64,000 nt of DNA, taken from Albidovulum marisflavi. GTDB taxonomy: Bacteria > Pseudomonadota > Alphaproteobacteria > Rhodobacterales > Rhodobacteraceae. The stretch covers positions 356,001 through 420,000 of the forward strand of contig NZ_JAOWKY010000001.1 in assembly GCF_025751435.1 (NCBI RefSeq). The letters run 5' to 3'. The notes beneath the pieces were generated by a model. The model saw only the letters and a list, made by a program, of their open reading frames with translations, had not been told where the DNA came from and ran no database searches. Positions 11,917-21,398 of the stretch are shown in pieces (position 1 is the stretch's first letter; each line of letters opens with the position of its first letter). Made by a program: the position numbers and the translations under genes.

Positions 11917-12054
11917 ATGCTGCGGACCATTGTCATCGGTAGCTGCGTGCAGGTGCAGGGTACGCTTGAACGTGTTCTGTCCGACGGAAGGCTACAGATC
12001 CGAGTCGGCAACAAGCTGTTCGAAGGGTATCCCGTAACGAAAAAGGCCGCCTGA
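11917..12054 (+). CDS. Small conserved protein of 45 aa, function unknown
   Basis: A 45-codon frame begins MLRTIVIGSCVQVQG and ends YPVTKKAA. A very strong ribosome site (GGGGAGGGG, 11904-11912) stands 4 nt before the ATG. The protein has alternating hydrophobic and polar residues (VQGTLERVLSDGRLQIRVG), suggesting a small beta fold; it has no signal peptide. Similar tiny proteins occur tail-to-tail with infB in Rhodobacterales and have, from memory, been mislabelled as translation initiation factor 2. Its stop codon lies inside the stem of the shared terminator. I see no functional motif. Confidence 0.75.
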   Translation: MLRTIVIGSCVQVQGTLERVLSDGRLQIRVGNKLFEGYPVTKKAA

Positions 12055-12072
12055 GTCAGGCGGCCTTTCGCA
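12042..12072. terminator. Bidirectional terminator between the 45-aa gene and infB
   Basis: AAAGGCCGCC and GGCGGCCTTT pair around a TGAGTCA loop (12042-12068). A-rich sequence lies on the left and T-rich on the right, so it can end transcription from both sides. The TGA stop of the 45-aa gene is part of the loop. Confidence 0.85.
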
Positions 12073-12078
12073 TTTCGA

Positions 12079-14613
12079 TCAGCTGAGCTTGCGCTCGACC
12101 TCTTCGCGCTCGAAGATTTCGATGACGTCGTCCTTGCGGATGTCGTCGTAGTTCTCGAATGCCATGCCGCATTCCTGACCCGACTGGACTTCCTTGACCT
12201 CATCCTTGAAGCGCTTGAGCGTCTTGAGCGTTCCTTCGTGCACAACGACGTTGTCGCGCAGCAGGCGCACGCCGGCCGAACGGCGCGCCACGCCTTCGGT
12301 GACAAGACAGCCGGCAACCTTGCCGATGCCCGACACCTTGAAGACTTCCAGGATCTTCGCGTAGCCGATGAAGTTCTCGCGAACCTCGGCCTTGAGAAGG
12401 CCCGACGCCGCCGCCTTGATGTCATCGACCAGGTCATAGATGATCGAGTAGTAGCGGATCTCGACACCCTTCTGGTTCGCCGCGTTGCGCGCAGGCGCGT
12501 TGGCGCGGACGTTGAAGCCGATGACCGGCGCACCGGAGGCTTCGGCAAGACCGATGTCGCTTTCGGTGATCGCGCCCACGCCGTAGTGCAGGACGCGCAC
12601 GCGAACCTCGTCATTGCCGATCTTTTCCATCGCCTGGATGATCGCTTCGGCCGAACCCTGCACGTCCGCCTTCACGAGGATCGGCAGTTCGGCGACGCTT
12701 TCGTCTGCTTTGGCCTTGGCCATCAGCTGTTCCAGCGTCGTCGCGGCGCCAGCCGCCGCGCGCTTGTCCTTGGCGGCCTGCGTCCGATACTCGGCGATCT
12801 CGCGCGCCTGGGCTTCGGTTTCGACGACGTTCAGCACGTCGCCGGCCTCGGGCGTTCCGTTCAGGCCCAGAACCTCGACCGGAACCGAGGGGCCGGCTTC
12901 CTGAACGCGGTCGCCCTTGTCGTTGATCAGCGCGCGGACCTTGCCCCACTGCTCGCCCACGACGAAGATGTCGCCCTGGCGCAGCGTGCCGTTCTGGACA
13001 AGGACGGTCGCGACCGGGCCGCGGCCGACATCCAGCTTGGCTTCGATCACCGCGCCGGAGGCCGAGCGATCCGGGTTCGCCTGAAGCTCAAGGATTTCGG
13101 CCTGAAGCGCGATCGCTTCCAGAAGCTCGGGAAGACCTTTCCCGGTCAGCGCGGAAACTTCGACATCCTGCACGTCGCCCGACATCGCTTCGACCACGAC
13201 CTCGTGCTGCAACAGGTCCGTGCGGACCTTCTGCGCGTTGGCGGTGGGCTTGTCGCACTTGTTGATGGCGACGATCATCGGGACCTTGGCGGCCTTGGCG
13301 TGGTTGATCGCCTCGATCGTCTGCGGCATGACCGCATCGTCCGCCGCGACGACCAGCACCACGATGTCCGTCACCTGCGCACCGCGGGCGCGCATCGATG
13401 TGAAGGCCGCGTGACCCGGCGTGTCGAGGAAGGTGACAAGGCTGCCGTTCGGCGTGGTCACCTGGTAGGCGCCGATGTGCTGGGTGATGCCGCCGGCTTC
13501 ACCCGAAACCACGTTGGTCTTGCGGATCGCGTCCAGAAGCGAGGTCTTGCCGTGGTCGACGTGGCCCATGATCGTCACGATCGGCGGCCGCGCGGTCAGG
13601 TCCTCGGCCTTGTCCTCGACCGTGTCGATGACCTGCTCGACGTCCGCATCCGAAACGCGGACGGCGCGGTGGCCAAATTCCTCGATCACAAGCTCTGCGG
13701 TGTCCGCGTCGATGGTCTGGTTCATCGTGACCATCATGCCCATCTTCATGAGCGCCTTGACGACGTCGGCGGCCCGCTCTGCCATCCGGTTGGCAAGTTC
13801 GGAAACCACGATGGTTTCGGGAAGCTGCACGTCGCGGCTTTGCTTCTCGGCCTTCTGGCCGAAGCCCATGGCTTTCTGGCGCGCCTTTTCCTGCTTGCGC
13901 TTCATCGCGGCCAGGGACCGCTGGCGCCCGCCCTCGCCCGAAAGCGCTTCGGTCAGGGTCAGCTTGCCCGAGCGGCGCGATTCATCGCGTCCGCCGCGGT
14001 TGCGGTTGTCGCGGTCGGGTGCACCGCCACGGTCGTCCCGTTCGCGGTCGGTCTTGCGGGGACCTGCAGCGGCGACGCCCTTGGTCGCCGCGCGCGTGGC
14101 CGCGGCCTCGGCAGCGGCCGGATCGGCCGGAGCGGGCTTCGCGGGCGCGGGCTTGCGCACCTCTTCCTTGCGGGCTGCACGGGCCTCGGCTTCGCGGGCG
14201 CGGCGTTGGTCTTCCTCGGCCTTCAGGCGCAAGGCCTCTTCGCGTTCGCGCTCTTCGCGCTCCTTGGCCTCGGCTTCGGCGCGGCGGCGCTCACGCTCTT
14301 CCTCGCGTGCGCGCTCTTCCGCGGCACGGGCTTCGGCCTCTTCGGCCTCGCGTGCCTTGGCGGCCTGAAGCGCCTTCAGGCGGCGCTCCATCTCGGCGTC
14401 GGAGATCCCGGCTGGACGGCGCGAAGGATCACCCGCGCCAAGTGAAGGCTTGCCAGGCGTCGCGGGCGCGGCTCCGGGCTTCGGCACGACGACGCGCTTG
14501 CGCTTCGTCTCGACCACGACGCTTTTCGTTCGGCCATGGCTGAAGCTCTGCTTCACCTGACCGGGACGACCGCCACCGAGACCAAGAGGTTTTTTACCGT
14601 CTGAATCGCTCAT
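12079..14613 (-). CDS. infB: Translation initiation factor IF-2
   Basis: 844 aa. The N-terminal third is a long charged region with alternating Glu/Ala/Arg repeats ([20 protein letters not shown]), then the IF2-N segment and the G domain. The GTPase motifs are [17 protein letters not shown] and NKCD. Domains II-IV complete the protein. IF-2 places fMet-tRNA in the 30S P site and promotes subunit joining. The ATG overlaps the stop of the preceding RNA-binding protein gene by 4 nt. It is the last gene of the rimP-nusA-ylxR-infB operon. The length is typical of alphaproteobacteria. Confidence 0.97.
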   Translation of the reverse strand: MSDSDGKKPLGLGGGRPGQVKQSFSHGRTKSVVVETKRKRVVVPKPGAAPATPGKPSLGAGDPSRRPAGISDAEMERRLKALQAAKAREAEEAEARAAEERAREEERERRRAEAEAKEREEREREEALRLKAEEDQRRAREAEARAARKEEVRKPAPAKPAPADPAAAEAAATRAATKGVAAAGPRKTDRERDDRGGAPDRDNRNRGGRDESRRSGKLTLTEALSGEGGRQRSLAAMKRKQEKARQKAMGFGQKAEKQSRDVQLPETIVVSELANRMAERAADVVKALMKMGMMVTMNQTIDADTAELVIEEFGHRAVRVSDADVEQVIDTVEDKAEDLTARPPIVTIMGHVDHGKTSLLDAIRKTNVVSGEAGGITQHIGAYQVTTPNGSLVTFLDTPGHAAFTSMRARGAQVTDIVVLVVAADDAVMPQTIEAINHAKAAKVPMIVAINKCDKPTANAQKVRTDLLQHEVVVEAMSGDVQDVEVSALTGKGLPELLEAIALQAEILELQANPDRSASGAVIEAKLDVGRGPVATVLVQNGTLRQGDIFVVGEQWGKVRALINDKGDRVQEAGPSVPVEVLGLNGTPEAGDVLNVVETEAQAREIAEYRTQAAKDKRAAAGAATTLEQLMAKAKADESVAELPILVKADVQGSAEAIIQAMEKIGNDEVRVRVLHYGVGAITESDIGLAEASGAPVIGFNVRANAPARNAANQKGVEIRYYSIIYDLVDDIKAAASGLLKAEVRENFIGYAKILEVFKVSGIGKVAGCLVTEGVARRSAGVRLLRDNVVVHEGTLKTLKRFKDEVKEVQSGQECGMAFENYDDIRKDDVIEIFEREEVERKLS

Positions 14614-15239
14614 GCCGACTTCGTTTCCTTCCCGGCGGAATCTCCGCCGTCATTTTTCCGCAAGCCATTAAGCTTTGCGGCTTCCTCTACAACACGGATG
14701 CTGAGTCCGCCAGACGCAAGCGCGCCGTGTATCACATAATCCCGACCGAATGCCAGCCCGAGCTCGGATGAGGTCAGACATCCGAACCACCGGCCACCCG
14801 GCGGCGTCCACAGCTTGCCCTTGCCGCGGTCCGATCCGTCCGAGGCCTGAAGCAGGACTTTCGCCCGTCCTTCGGCCAGCCAGCCCTTGACCTTCTCGAA
14901 CCCCGCGACCGCAAGGCCGGCCTTGCGCGCCAGCGAGACCAGCTCGACCACGCGCTTGGCCAACCCGTCCTCGACCATATCGGCAAGGTCGGTCGAAACG
15001 GTGACCTGGGCGCGCGCGGCGCGGGAAAACAGCCCTTTCGCGGCGGCCTTGGCGATCACGTCGCGATCGGCCGTGACCCAGATCCCACGGCCGGGCAGCT
15101 TTCCGGCGAGGTCGGGCAGAACCTGCCCCTCGGGCGAGATGACGAAGCGCACGAGCCCGGCCTTGGGCTGCACGTCACCCGTGACGATGCAGCGCCGCTC
15201 CGGTTCATCCCTTGTCATCTCGCGCCCTCCGCGGGTCAT
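14610..15239 (-). CDS. YlxR/L7Ae-like RNA-binding protein (DUF448 type)
   Basis: 209 aa. The N-terminal half is a YlxR domain with the conserved [19 protein letters not shown] and GRGIWV. The C-terminal half resembles the L7Ae/ribosomal L30-like fold ([20 protein letters not shown]). It is a nucleoid- or RNA-binding protein almost always encoded between nusA and infB. Two starts are plausible: 15239 (MTRGGRE, which resembles related proteins) and 15218 (GGAGGG 6 nt upstream). I report the longer one. It overlaps infB by 4 nt (ATGA). Confidence 0.88.
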   Translation of the reverse strand: MTRGGREMTRDEPERRCIVTGDVQPKAGLVRFVISPEGQVLPDLAGKLPGRGIWVTADRDVIAKAAAKGLFSRAARAQVTVSTDLADMVEDGLAKRVVELVSLARKAGLAVAGFEKVKGWLAEGRAKVLLQASDGSDRGKGKLWTPPGGRWFGCLTSSELGLAFGRDYVIHGALASGGLSIRVVEEAAKLNGLRKNDGGDSAGKETKSA

Positions 15240-15255
15240 CCTTGCACTCCGAGGC

Positions 15256-16866
15256 TCAGGCCTCGGCCTCCTCTTCGTTCTCGTCTTCGGTTCCTTCCGC
15301 CTCAAGCTCGGTGGGGTCGACCCAGCCAAGCATGATGCGCGCGGTCATCACCAGATGCTGCGCTTCCTCGAGGCTCACGTCGAACTTCTCGAGAATGCCC
15401 TCGTCCTTGACGCGCTCGCCGTTCACGGTGGTCCAGCCACCGGCAAGTTCCCAGTCCGCGCAGGTGGCGAAGTCTTCCAACGTCTTGATGCCGTCCTTGG
15501 CCAAAGCCTCGACCATCTGCGGCGTCAGGCCTTCGAAGGCGATCAGGCTGTCCTCGACGCCCATGGCGCGCGCGGCTTCCAGCGCCTTGCGGTTCTGTTC
15601 CTCTATGAAATCGCGGGCGCGGGCCTGAAGTTCATCGGCCGTGCCCTCGTCCACGCCTTCGATCGAGAGCAGTTCGTCAAGATCGACATAGGCGACTTCC
15701 TCAAGGCTCGTGAAGCCTTCGGCGACCAGAAGCTGGGCGAAGAATTCGTCCAGGTCCAGCGCTTCCATGAACAGCTTGGTGCGTTCCGCGAACTCGGCCT
15801 GGCGGCGTTCGCTTTCCTCGGCCTCGGTCAGGATGTCGATATCCAGGCCCGTCAGCTGGGAGGCAAGGCGCACGTTCTGGCCGCGGCGGCCGATGGCCAG
15901 CGAAAGCTGTTCATCAGGGACGACGACCTCGATCTTGCCGCCCTCTTCGTCGATCACGACCTTCGACACCTCAGCAGGCTGCAGCGCGTTCACGAGGAAG
16001 GTCGCCTGATCCTGGTTCCACGGAATGATGTCGATCTTCTCGCCCTGCAGCTCGTTCACCACGGCCTGCACGCGCGAGCCGCGCATGCCGACGCAGGCGC
16101 CGACCGGGTCGATCGAGTTGTCATAGCTGATGACGCCGATCTTGGCGCGCGAACCGGGATCGCGGGCCACGGCCTTGATCTCGATGATGCCGTCGTAGAT
16201 CTCCGGCACTTCCATCTTGAACAGCTCCGCCATGAACTGCGGATCGGTCCGCGACAGGAAGACCTGCGGGCCGCGCGCCTCGCGGCGGACGTCCTTGATG
16301 TAGGCGCGGATACGGTCGTTCGGGCGATAGCTTTCGCGGCCGATCTTTTCGTTGCGGCGCAGGATTGCCTCGCCACGGCCGATGTCGACGATGATGTTGC
16401 CGTATTCCTCGCGCTTGACCACGCCGTTGATGATCGTGCCCTTGCGGTCCTTGAATTCCTCGAACTGGCGGTCGCGCTCTGCCTCGCGAACCTTCTGCAG
16501 GATGACCTGCTTGGCCGATTGCGCGGCGATGCGGCCCAGGTCGACCGGCGGAACCTCGTCCACGATCTCGTCGCCGATCTGCGGATCGGACTTGTACTGC
16601 TTGGCCTGCTGGAGGGTCAGCTGCGCCTGGTAGTTTTCGACGGCGTCATCCTCGACGACAGTGCGCACACGCGTGAAGGCGGCCCGACCCGTCTTGCGGT
16701 CGATCTTCACGCGGATGTCCATCTCCGAGCCGTAGCGGGACTTCGCCGCACGGGCGAGGCTTTCTTCCATCGCCTGGATCACGAGATCCGGGTCGATCAT
16801 CTTTTCCCGCGCGACCGCCTCGGCCGTTTGCAGAAGCTCGAGCTGGTTGGCAGAGGTAATCGCCAT
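15256..16866 (-). CDS. nusA: Transcription termination/antitermination factor NusA
   Basis: 536 aa. An N-terminal RNA polymerase-binding domain (about 1-135) is followed by an S1 domain (GTIINGVVKREEYGNIIVD), two KH domains (about 205-350, with GACVGMRGSRVQ and LAIGRRGQNVRLA), and two C-terminal helix-hairpin-helix repeats. The tail is acidic and Glu-rich. NusA binds paused polymerase and modulates pausing, termination and antitermination. There is a 1-nt gap after rimP. NusA can in principle act on the terminator in its own operon leader (17450-17473). Confidence 0.97.
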   Translation of the reverse strand: MAITSANQLELLQTAEAVAREKMIDPDLVIQAMEESLARAAKSRYGSEMDIRVKIDRKTGRAAFTRVRTVVEDDAVENYQAQLTLQQAKQYKSDPQIGDEIVDEVPPVDLGRIAAQSAKQVILQKVREAERDRQFEEFKDRKGTIINGVVKREEYGNIIVDIGRGEAILRRNEKIGRESYRPNDRIRAYIKDVRREARGPQVFLSRTDPQFMAELFKMEVPEIYDGIIEIKAVARDPGSRAKIGVISYDNSIDPVGACVGMRGSRVQAVVNELQGEKIDIIPWNQDQATFLVNALQPAEVSKVVIDEEGGKIEVVVPDEQLSLAIGRRGQNVRLASQLTGLDIDILTEAEESERRQAEFAERTKLFMEALDLDEFFAQLLVAEGFTSLEEVAYVDLDELLSIEGVDEGTADELQARARDFIEEQNRKALEAARAMGVEDSLIAFEGLTPQMVEALAKDGIKTLEDFATCADWELAGGWTTVNGERVKDEGILEKFDVSLEEAQHLVMTARIMLGWVDPTELEAEGTEDENEEEAEA

Positions 16867-16867
16867 G

Positions 16868-17437
16868 TCACTCCTCCTCGGAAGTATCTTCTTCGATGTC
16901 GTCGAACTGCGTTTCGTCCAGCGCGGGTTGCGCCTTTTTCTGCCGCAGCATTTCTGTGATCAGCTCGTCGGTCAGGACAAGCTTGGCGTCTGATAGCCAG
17001 TCGAACTTCAGCCCGATGGTGCCTTCTTCGATCTCGATCAGCACCTCGTCGCCCTCGGTTCCAGCGATCTGGCCCTTGAAGCGCTTGCGTCCGTCGATCA
17101 GCTCGGACGTCTCTAGCTTCGCCTCATAGCCCTTCCAGGCGTCGAAATCCTTGAGCCGCGTCAGGGGGCGGTCGATTCCCGGAGAGGACACCTCCAGGTG
17201 ATAGGCGTCCTCGATGGGATCCTCGACGTCGAGGACCGCCGAAACCGCCACGGAAATGCGCCCGCAATCATCCACGTCGATGCCGCCATCGGGACGGTCT
17301 GCCATGATCTGCAAGGTCTTGGTATTTCCGCCCATCAGCCGGATGCGCACAAGCTCGAACCCCAGGCCTTCGATGGTCGGGGTCACGATCTCGGCAAGGC
17401 GCCGGTCGATGGCGGTTTTCGCGATCAGTTCGGTCAT
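16868..17437 (-). CDS. rimP: Ribosome maturation factor RimP
   Basis: 189 aa. It carries the conserved segments [18 protein letters not shown] (here [16 protein letters not shown]), DVDDCGRIS and [13 protein letters not shown], plus a C-terminal SH3-like domain. The acidic tail ([11 protein letters not shown]) is slightly longer than in E. coli. RimP assists 30S subunit maturation. The start ATG 17437 ([11 protein letters not shown]) has only a weak GGA upstream and stands 13 nt after the T-run of the leader terminator. It is the first gene of the operon. Confidence 0.95.
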   Translation of the reverse strand: MTELIAKTAIDRRLAEIVTPTIEGLGFELVRIRLMGGNTKTLQIMADRPDGGIDVDDCGRISVAVSAVLDVEDPIEDAYHLEVSSPGIDRPLTRLKDFDAWKGYEAKLETSELIDGRKRFKGQIAGTEGDEVLIEIEEGTIGLKFDWLSDAKLVLTDELITEMLRQKKAQPALDETQFDDIEEDTSEEE

Positions 17438-17525
17438 AGGTTCCAAGCAACAAAAAACGGGCCCTGCGGCCCGTCGGTATTTCCCGGTGGGCTCGTGAGT
17501 TTGGACCCCGCGAGCGCCGCTGTTG
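17438..17525 (-). promoter_or_regulatory. rimP-nusA-infB leader RNA, probable attenuator
   Basis: About 87 nt separate the predicted transcription start from the rimP ATG, and they contain the terminator above. No leader peptide is obvious. A leader family of this kind upstream of rimP (Rfam rimP-leader) exists, from memory; membership here is untested. The 5' part contains GAGCCCACCGGG, which could compete with the terminator stem by pairing with GGGC or CCCG segments. That is inference. Confidence 0.6.
17450..17473 (-). terminator. Intrinsic terminator inside the rimP leader (attenuator)
   Basis: On the minus strand, ACGGGCC and GGCCCGT pair around GCAG (17456-17473) and are followed by TTTTTT (17450-17455). 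It lies downstream of the predicted rimP promoter and 13 nt before the start codon, so it would stop operon transcription unless prevented. Confidence 0.8.
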
Positions 17526-17530
17526 AACGC

Positions 17531-17559
17531 CATATAGGCCAAAGGCGCGGAGTCTGCAA
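17531..17559 (-). promoter_or_regulatory. Sigma-70 promoter of the rimP operon
   Basis: On the minus strand, TTGCAG (17554-17559) and TATATG (17531-17536) are separated by 17 nt, a good match to a housekeeping promoter. It sits just after the tspO stop codon. Confidence 0.6.
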
Positions 17560-17562
17560 GTC

Positions 17563-18027
17563 TTATGAAACGGCGGAGGAGTTGTTCCGCCAGATCCAGT
17601 AATTCAGCGCGGTGGCAAGGCACAGCCAGAGTACATAGGGGGCCATGGCAAAGCCCGCGATCAGGTCCAGCGAAAGGAAGACCCAGGCCGCCCAGATCAC
17701 GATGACAAGAAGGCACACCAGGACGGCTAGGCCCAGGCCGATCCGATGCCCGCCGAAAAAGACCGGCGTCCACAGCGTGTTCAGCGCGATCTGGGCCGCG
17801 AAAAGCGCCATCGCCAGACCATTTTCGGGTAGAACCGCCACGCGCGCGGCCGCCCAGGCCATCAGCAGGTAGAGCGAAGTCCACACCACCGGAAAGACCC
17901 ATTTGGCCGGCGTCCACGACGGCTTCTTCAGGCTTTCGTACCATGCGCCGGGCTTGAAGATCACGCCGGTCGCCGCGGCCGCGCCGCTTGCCAGCAGGAA
18001 CACGCCAAATATCCAGGCTTCGCTCAT
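17563..18027 (-). CDS. tspO: TspO/MBR family membrane protein
   Basis: 154 aa with five hydrophobic segments. Family signatures include [28 protein letters not shown] and a C-terminal [10 protein letters not shown]. TspO proteins bind tetrapyrroles and cholesterol-like ligands. In Rhodobacter a member acts as an oxygen-dependent regulator of photosynthesis genes; the role here is not known. The ATG (18027) overlaps the pip stop by 4 nt (ATGA), so the two are co-translated. It ends just before the rimP promoter. Confidence 0.92.
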   Translation of the reverse strand: MSEAWIFGVFLLASGAAAATGVIFKPGAWYESLKKPSWTPAKWVFPVVWTSLYLLMAWAAARVAVLPENGLAMALFAAQIALNTLWTPVFFGGHRIGLGLAVLVCLLVIVIWAAWVFLSLDLIAGFAMAPYVLWLCLATALNYWIWRNNSSAVS

Positions 18028-18992
18028 TGCCGCAATCCGTTCATTACGTGGACAAGCTCTGCGCTGATCCCCGGCTCGGACAGCGCGTGGCCCGCGACCG
18101 GGATCATCCGCAATTCGGCCCTCCGCCACGCCTGCGCCAGGGACCAGGCCGTCACGGGGGGACAGATCATGTCGTAGCGTCCCTGAACGATGGTGCCGGG
18201 AACGTCACGTATCTTCGGAAGGTCCCGCAAGATCTGCCCGTCGGTGTCCAGGAACCCCTGATTCACGAAGTAATGGTTTTCCAGCCGGGCGAAGGCGCGC
18301 GCATAGTCGGCCGGCGCATCGCCCGAACATCCGTCGCTGCCGATGCTTGCCAGCGCGTTTTCCCAGCCCGTCCAGGCGCGGGCAAACCGCGCCTCTTCGG
18401 CGTAGTTCCCCGAGAACAGCCGCTTGTGATAGGCGCCGATAAGGTCATCCTGTTCGTCATGCGGGATGACGCCCGCGAAGCGTTGCCACAGGTCCGGCCA
18501 GAACGCGCCAGCGCCGCCGCCGTAGAACCAGGCAAGCTCGGCCTGGGTCATCAGGAAGACGCCGCGCAGCACAAGGTGAAGGACGCGGTCGGGGTGGGCC
18601 TGGGCGTAGATCAGCCCAAGGGTCGCACCCCAGCTTCCGCCGAAAACGATCCAGCGGTCGATGCCCAGAGTCTGACGAATCCGCTCGATATCGGCGACAA
18701 GATGCCAGGTCGTGTTCGCCTCGACCGAGGCGTGCGGCTCGGACCGGCCACAGCCGCGCTGGTCGAACAGAACGACACGATAGACCGAGGGGTCGAAGAA
18801 CCGGCGCATCGCGGGCGAAGACCCGCCGCCCGGCCCGCCGTGAAGCACCAGGACGGGCAGGCCGTCCGGCGCGCCGCATTGTTCAAGATAGACCCGGTGA
18901 CCGTCGCCGACGTCAAGAAATCGCCGGTCGAAGGGTTCGACCTGCGAATAAAGATGGGCGCCTGTGCGCTTTTGCCCTGCGGACCGGTCCAT
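18024..18992 (-). CDS. pip: Prolyl iminopeptidase (alpha/beta hydrolase)
   Basis: 322 aa. The alpha/beta hydrolase fold shows the oxyanion region [10 protein letters not shown], the nucleophile elbow [10 protein letters not shown], and the C-terminal histidine in [10 protein letters not shown]. The DQRGCGRS motif is typical of prolyl aminopeptidase. It removes N-terminal proline from peptides in the cytoplasm. ATG 18992 ([11 protein letters not shown]) is used; an upstream in-frame start would run into ubiG. It is divergent from ubiG and coupled to tspO downstream. Confidence 0.93.
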   Translation of the reverse strand: MDRSAGQKRTGAHLYSQVEPFDRRFLDVGDGHRVYLEQCGAPDGLPVLVLHGGPGGGSSPAMRRFFDPSVYRVVLFDQRGCGRSEPHASVEANTTWHLVADIERIRQTLGIDRWIVFGGSWGATLGLIYAQAHPDRVLHLVLRGVFLMTQAELAWFYGGGAGAFWPDLWQRFAGVIPHDEQDDLIGAYHKRLFSGNYAEEARFARAWTGWENALASIGSDGCSGDAPADYARAFARLENHYFVNQGFLDTDGQILRDLPKIRDVPGTIVQGRYDMICPPVTAWSLAQAWRRAELRMIPVAGHALSEPGISAELVHVMNGLRQ

Positions 18993-19056
18993 GAATGGAC
19001 TATATACCGCAAACGAAGCGGCCCGCCATGGGGGCCAGAAAAGACCGGAGCAACCG

Positions 19057-19800
19057 ATGCAAGGCGCGCCCAACACCGTCGATCCCGCCGAAGTCGCCAA
19101 GTTCGAGGCGATGGCGGCAGAGTGGTGGAACCCGCACGGCAAGTTCAAGCCGCTGCACATGATGAATCCGGTCCGCCTTGACTACATCACGCGTCAGATC
19201 GCAGCAGAGTTCGGCCGTGATCTGACGGCGCCCAAACCTTTCGCGGGCCTCCGGCTTCTGGACATAGGCTGCGGCGGCGGCCTTTTGTCAGAGCCGATGG
19301 CGCGGCTTGGTGCCGACGTCGTGGGAGCCGACGCGGCCGAGCGCAACATTCCGGTTGCCCGCATCCATGCCGAATCCCAGGGGCTTGAGATCGACTACCG
19401 TCACACCACCGCCGAGGCGATGGCGACGGCGGGCGAGTCGTACGACATCGTCCTTTGCATGGAAGTCGTCGAACATGTCGTCGATCCGGCCGCGTTCCTC
19501 GCAACCTGCCGCGCGCTTTTGAAGCCGGACGGGTTGATGATCGCCTCGACCATCAACCGCAACGCCAAAAGCTTCATGGCGGCGATCGTCGGGGCGGAAT
19601 GGGTCATGCGCTGGCTGCCAAAGGGGACCCACGAATGGTCCAAGTTCATCACGCCTGACGAACTGGATGCCATGATGCGCGCGGGCGGGCTGATGCCTGT
19701 CGATCGAAAGGGATTCGTCTTCAACCCGATCAGCTGGCAATGGTCCATTTCCGACCGCGACCTGTCCGTGAACTACGTGATGGCAGCCCGGAGGGCCTGA
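19057..19800 (+). CDS. ubiG: Ubiquinone biosynthesis O-methyltransferase UbiG
   Basis: 247 aa, the family length. The SAM-binding motif I is [19 protein letters not shown], and [19 protein letters not shown] near the N terminus is the UbiG hallmark. The C-terminal third carries the membrane-contact region common to the family ([20 protein letters not shown]). It methylates the C5 and C6 hydroxyls of ubiquinone precursors. ATG 19057 has GGAG 7 nt upstream; longer starts would overlap the divergent pip gene. Confidence 0.96.
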   Translation: MQGAPNTVDPAEVAKFEAMAAEWWNPHGKFKPLHMMNPVRLDYITRQIAAEFGRDLTAPKPFAGLRLLDIGCGGGLLSEPMARLGADVVGADAAERNIPVARIHAESQGLEIDYRHTTAEAMATAGESYDIVLCMEVVEHVVDPAAFLATCRALLKPDGLMIASTINRNAKSFMAAIVGAEWVMRWLPKGTHEWSKFITPDELDAMMRAGGLMPVDRKGFVFNPISWQWSISDRDLSVNYVMAARRA

Positions 19801-19826
19801 TCCCCCTTTCGGACTCCAGTCCTTGC

Positions 19827-20270
19827 TCAGCTTTCCTTGCCAAGCCTGACGCGAAGCTCGCGCAGGACGGGCAGCACGGCGCGCACCTTGTCCTGGCCGA
19901 TCGCGCGGACAAGGTCGGTGAGGATCGGCGCGATCGAGGCCAGCGCAGCGTCGCGTGCCGAGCGCCCGGCGGGACTGAGTGACACGAATTTGCGGCGCGC
20001 GTCGTCCCAATCCGGCCTGATGTGGACATGGCCCGCCCATTCAAGCTTGGCCAGCGTGTTCGTCATCGCCCCGCGCGTGACATGGAACGTGTCCGCGAGC
20101 TGCGCGGGCGTCCGTTCCTCCGCGATGTTCGCGAGGTGATTGAGCACGGAAAAATGCGACAGCTCCATCCCCTTGGGCAGCGCCCGCGAAATGCGGTTGC
20201 GCGCCAGCTGGTCGGCCATGAAGACTTCGGAAAAAAGAGAGATCGCCAGTATTTCGTGCTGATCCGCCAT
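19827..20270 (-). CDS. MarR-family transcriptional regulator
   Basis: 147 aa with the winged helix-turn-helix of MarR proteins at about 35-105 (LSHFSVLNHLAN, AQLADTFHVTRGAMTNTLAKLE, the wing DWDDARRKFVSLSPAGR). MarR dimers usually repress nearby genes and are released by phenolic or oxidising ligands. It lies 1 nt after the nitrilase gene and is probably in one transcript with comF-grxC-nitrilase. I saw no palindromic operator that I could defend, so the target is unknown. Confidence 0.88.
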   Translation of the reverse strand: MADQHEILAISLFSEVFMADQLARNRISRALPKGMELSHFSVLNHLANIAEERTPAQLADTFHVTRGAMTNTLAKLEWAGHVHIRPDWDDARRKFVSLSPAGRSARDAALASIAPILTDLVRAIGQDKVRAVLPVLRELRVRLGKES

Positions 20271-20271
20271 G

Positions 20272-21102
20272 TCAGGGTCCCTCGAAGTCCCGGTCATGGG
20301 TCAGGGAGGGAACCCGCTGACGGGCGCGGGCAACCTGGCCAATATCGATGTCGGCAAGGACGACGCCGACATCCGTGCCGCCGTCTGCCAGAACCTCGCC
20401 CCAGGGTGCGACCACCATCGAATGGCCCCAGGTGCGCCGCGACCGGCCGTTTTGCGTGGCATGGCTGCCGCTTTGTGCGGGCGCCAGGACAAAGGCGCCG
20501 TTCTCGATCGCGCGTGCGCGCAGCAGGCTTTCCCAATGCGCGGCACCGGTCGTGTCATTGAAGGCCGCTGGAACCGTCAGGATTTCGGCCCCTGCCTGGG
20601 CCAGGCGGCGGTAAAGCTGGGGAAATCGGATGTCGTAGCAGACCGTCATGCCGATCTTCGCGAAGGGCGTCGTGGCCAGCACCGCGCGCGCGCCGGGCCT
20701 GTAGCCCGAGGATTCGCGATACTGCTCGGTTTCCGACACGTTCACGTCGAACATGTGGATCTTGTCGTAGCGCGCGAAGACATTGCCATGCGGATCGATC
20801 AGGAAAGAGCGGTTGGCGAAGCGCCCGTCCGCATCGGTGGTCTTCAGCGCAAGCGACCCGATCAGAAGCCAGATGCCAAGCGCCTTGGCCTCTGCCGACA
20901 GGTCTTCAAGTGTCGGGTCCTCGGCCTCGGTCCGAAGCACACCTTCCTGGTGGGCGCGGTCAGAGGAGACGCAGTTCGTGACCTCGGGCGTCAGGACAAA
21001 TGCCGCCCCCCGCTCTGCCGCCTGCCTCACCAGCGTCCGTGTCGCGGCCAGATTTTCGTCCGGCCGATCCGAGGAGCACAGCTGAATGAGGCCAACCTTC
21101 AT
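20272..21102 (-). CDS. Carbon-nitrogen hydrolase (Nit1-like amidase)
   Basis: 276 aa. The nitrilase catalytic triad is visible: E40 (LTPEVTN), K114 (RYDKIHMFD) and C155 (TVCYDIRFP). The sequence is closest to the Nit1 branch, whose members hydrolyse deaminated glutathione as metabolite repair; KIHMFDV and CYDIRFP are typical there. The gene sits 3 nt after grxC, so a glutathione link is plausible but inferred. It is full length. Confidence 0.9.
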   Translation of the reverse strand: MKVGLIQLCSSDRPDENLAATRTLVRQAAERGAAFVLTPEVTNCVSSDRAHQEGVLRTEAEDPTLEDLSAEAKALGIWLLIGSLALKTTDADGRFANRSFLIDPHGNVFARYDKIHMFDVNVSETEQYRESSGYRPGARAVLATTPFAKIGMTVCYDIRFPQLYRRLAQAGAEILTVPAAFNDTTGAAHWESLLRARAIENGAFVLAPAQSGSHATQNGRSRRTWGHSMVVAPWGEVLADGGTDVGVVLADIDIGQVARARQRVPSLTHDRDFEGP

Positions 21103-21105
21103 ACC

Positions 21106-21363
21106 CTAGCTTGCCAGAAGTTCGTCGAGCTGGCCACGATGGTCCAGCGCGTGGATGTCGTCGGAGCCGCCGACATGGCGGCCATTGATGAAGATCTGCG
21201 GCACGGTGCGCCGCCCGCCCGCGCGGATCATCATCTTTTCGCGCAACTCGGGCTGCCCCGAAACGTCGGTTTCCTCATAGGTCACGCCCTTGTGGGCCAA
21301 TAGTCGCTTTGCCGAAATGCAATAGGGGCAAAACGGGGTCGTGTAGATCTCGATGACGGCCAT
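21106..21363 (-). CDS. grxC: Glutaredoxin 3
   Basis: 85 aa with the dithiol active site C12-P-Y-C15 and the glutathione-binding TVPQIFINGRHVGGSDD. It reduces disulfides and mixed disulfides using glutathione. It lies in the comF-grxC-nitrilase-marR run, 35 nt after comF and 3 nt before the nitrilase. Length and motifs are typical. Confidence 0.95.
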   Translation of the reverse strand: MAVIEIYTTPFCPYCISAKRLLAHKGVTYEETDVSGQPELREKMMIRAGGRRTVPQIFINGRHVGGSDDIHALDHRGQLDELLAS

Positions 21364-21398
21364 GGTTCCCTGCCTGAGTGTGGCGCAACTATAGGGAT

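Noticed and set aside
12238..14445. Open frame of about 735 codons on the plus strand over infB
   Set aside because: Antisense of infB, with the same shadow-frame pattern.
14887..16959. Open frame of about 690 codons on the plus strand over nusA
   Set aside because: Antisense of nusA and rimP; no start site or family content.
17438..17562. A tRNA upstream of rimP, as in E. coli (metY)
   Set aside because: No cloverleaf, anticodon loop or CCA can be found in the leader.
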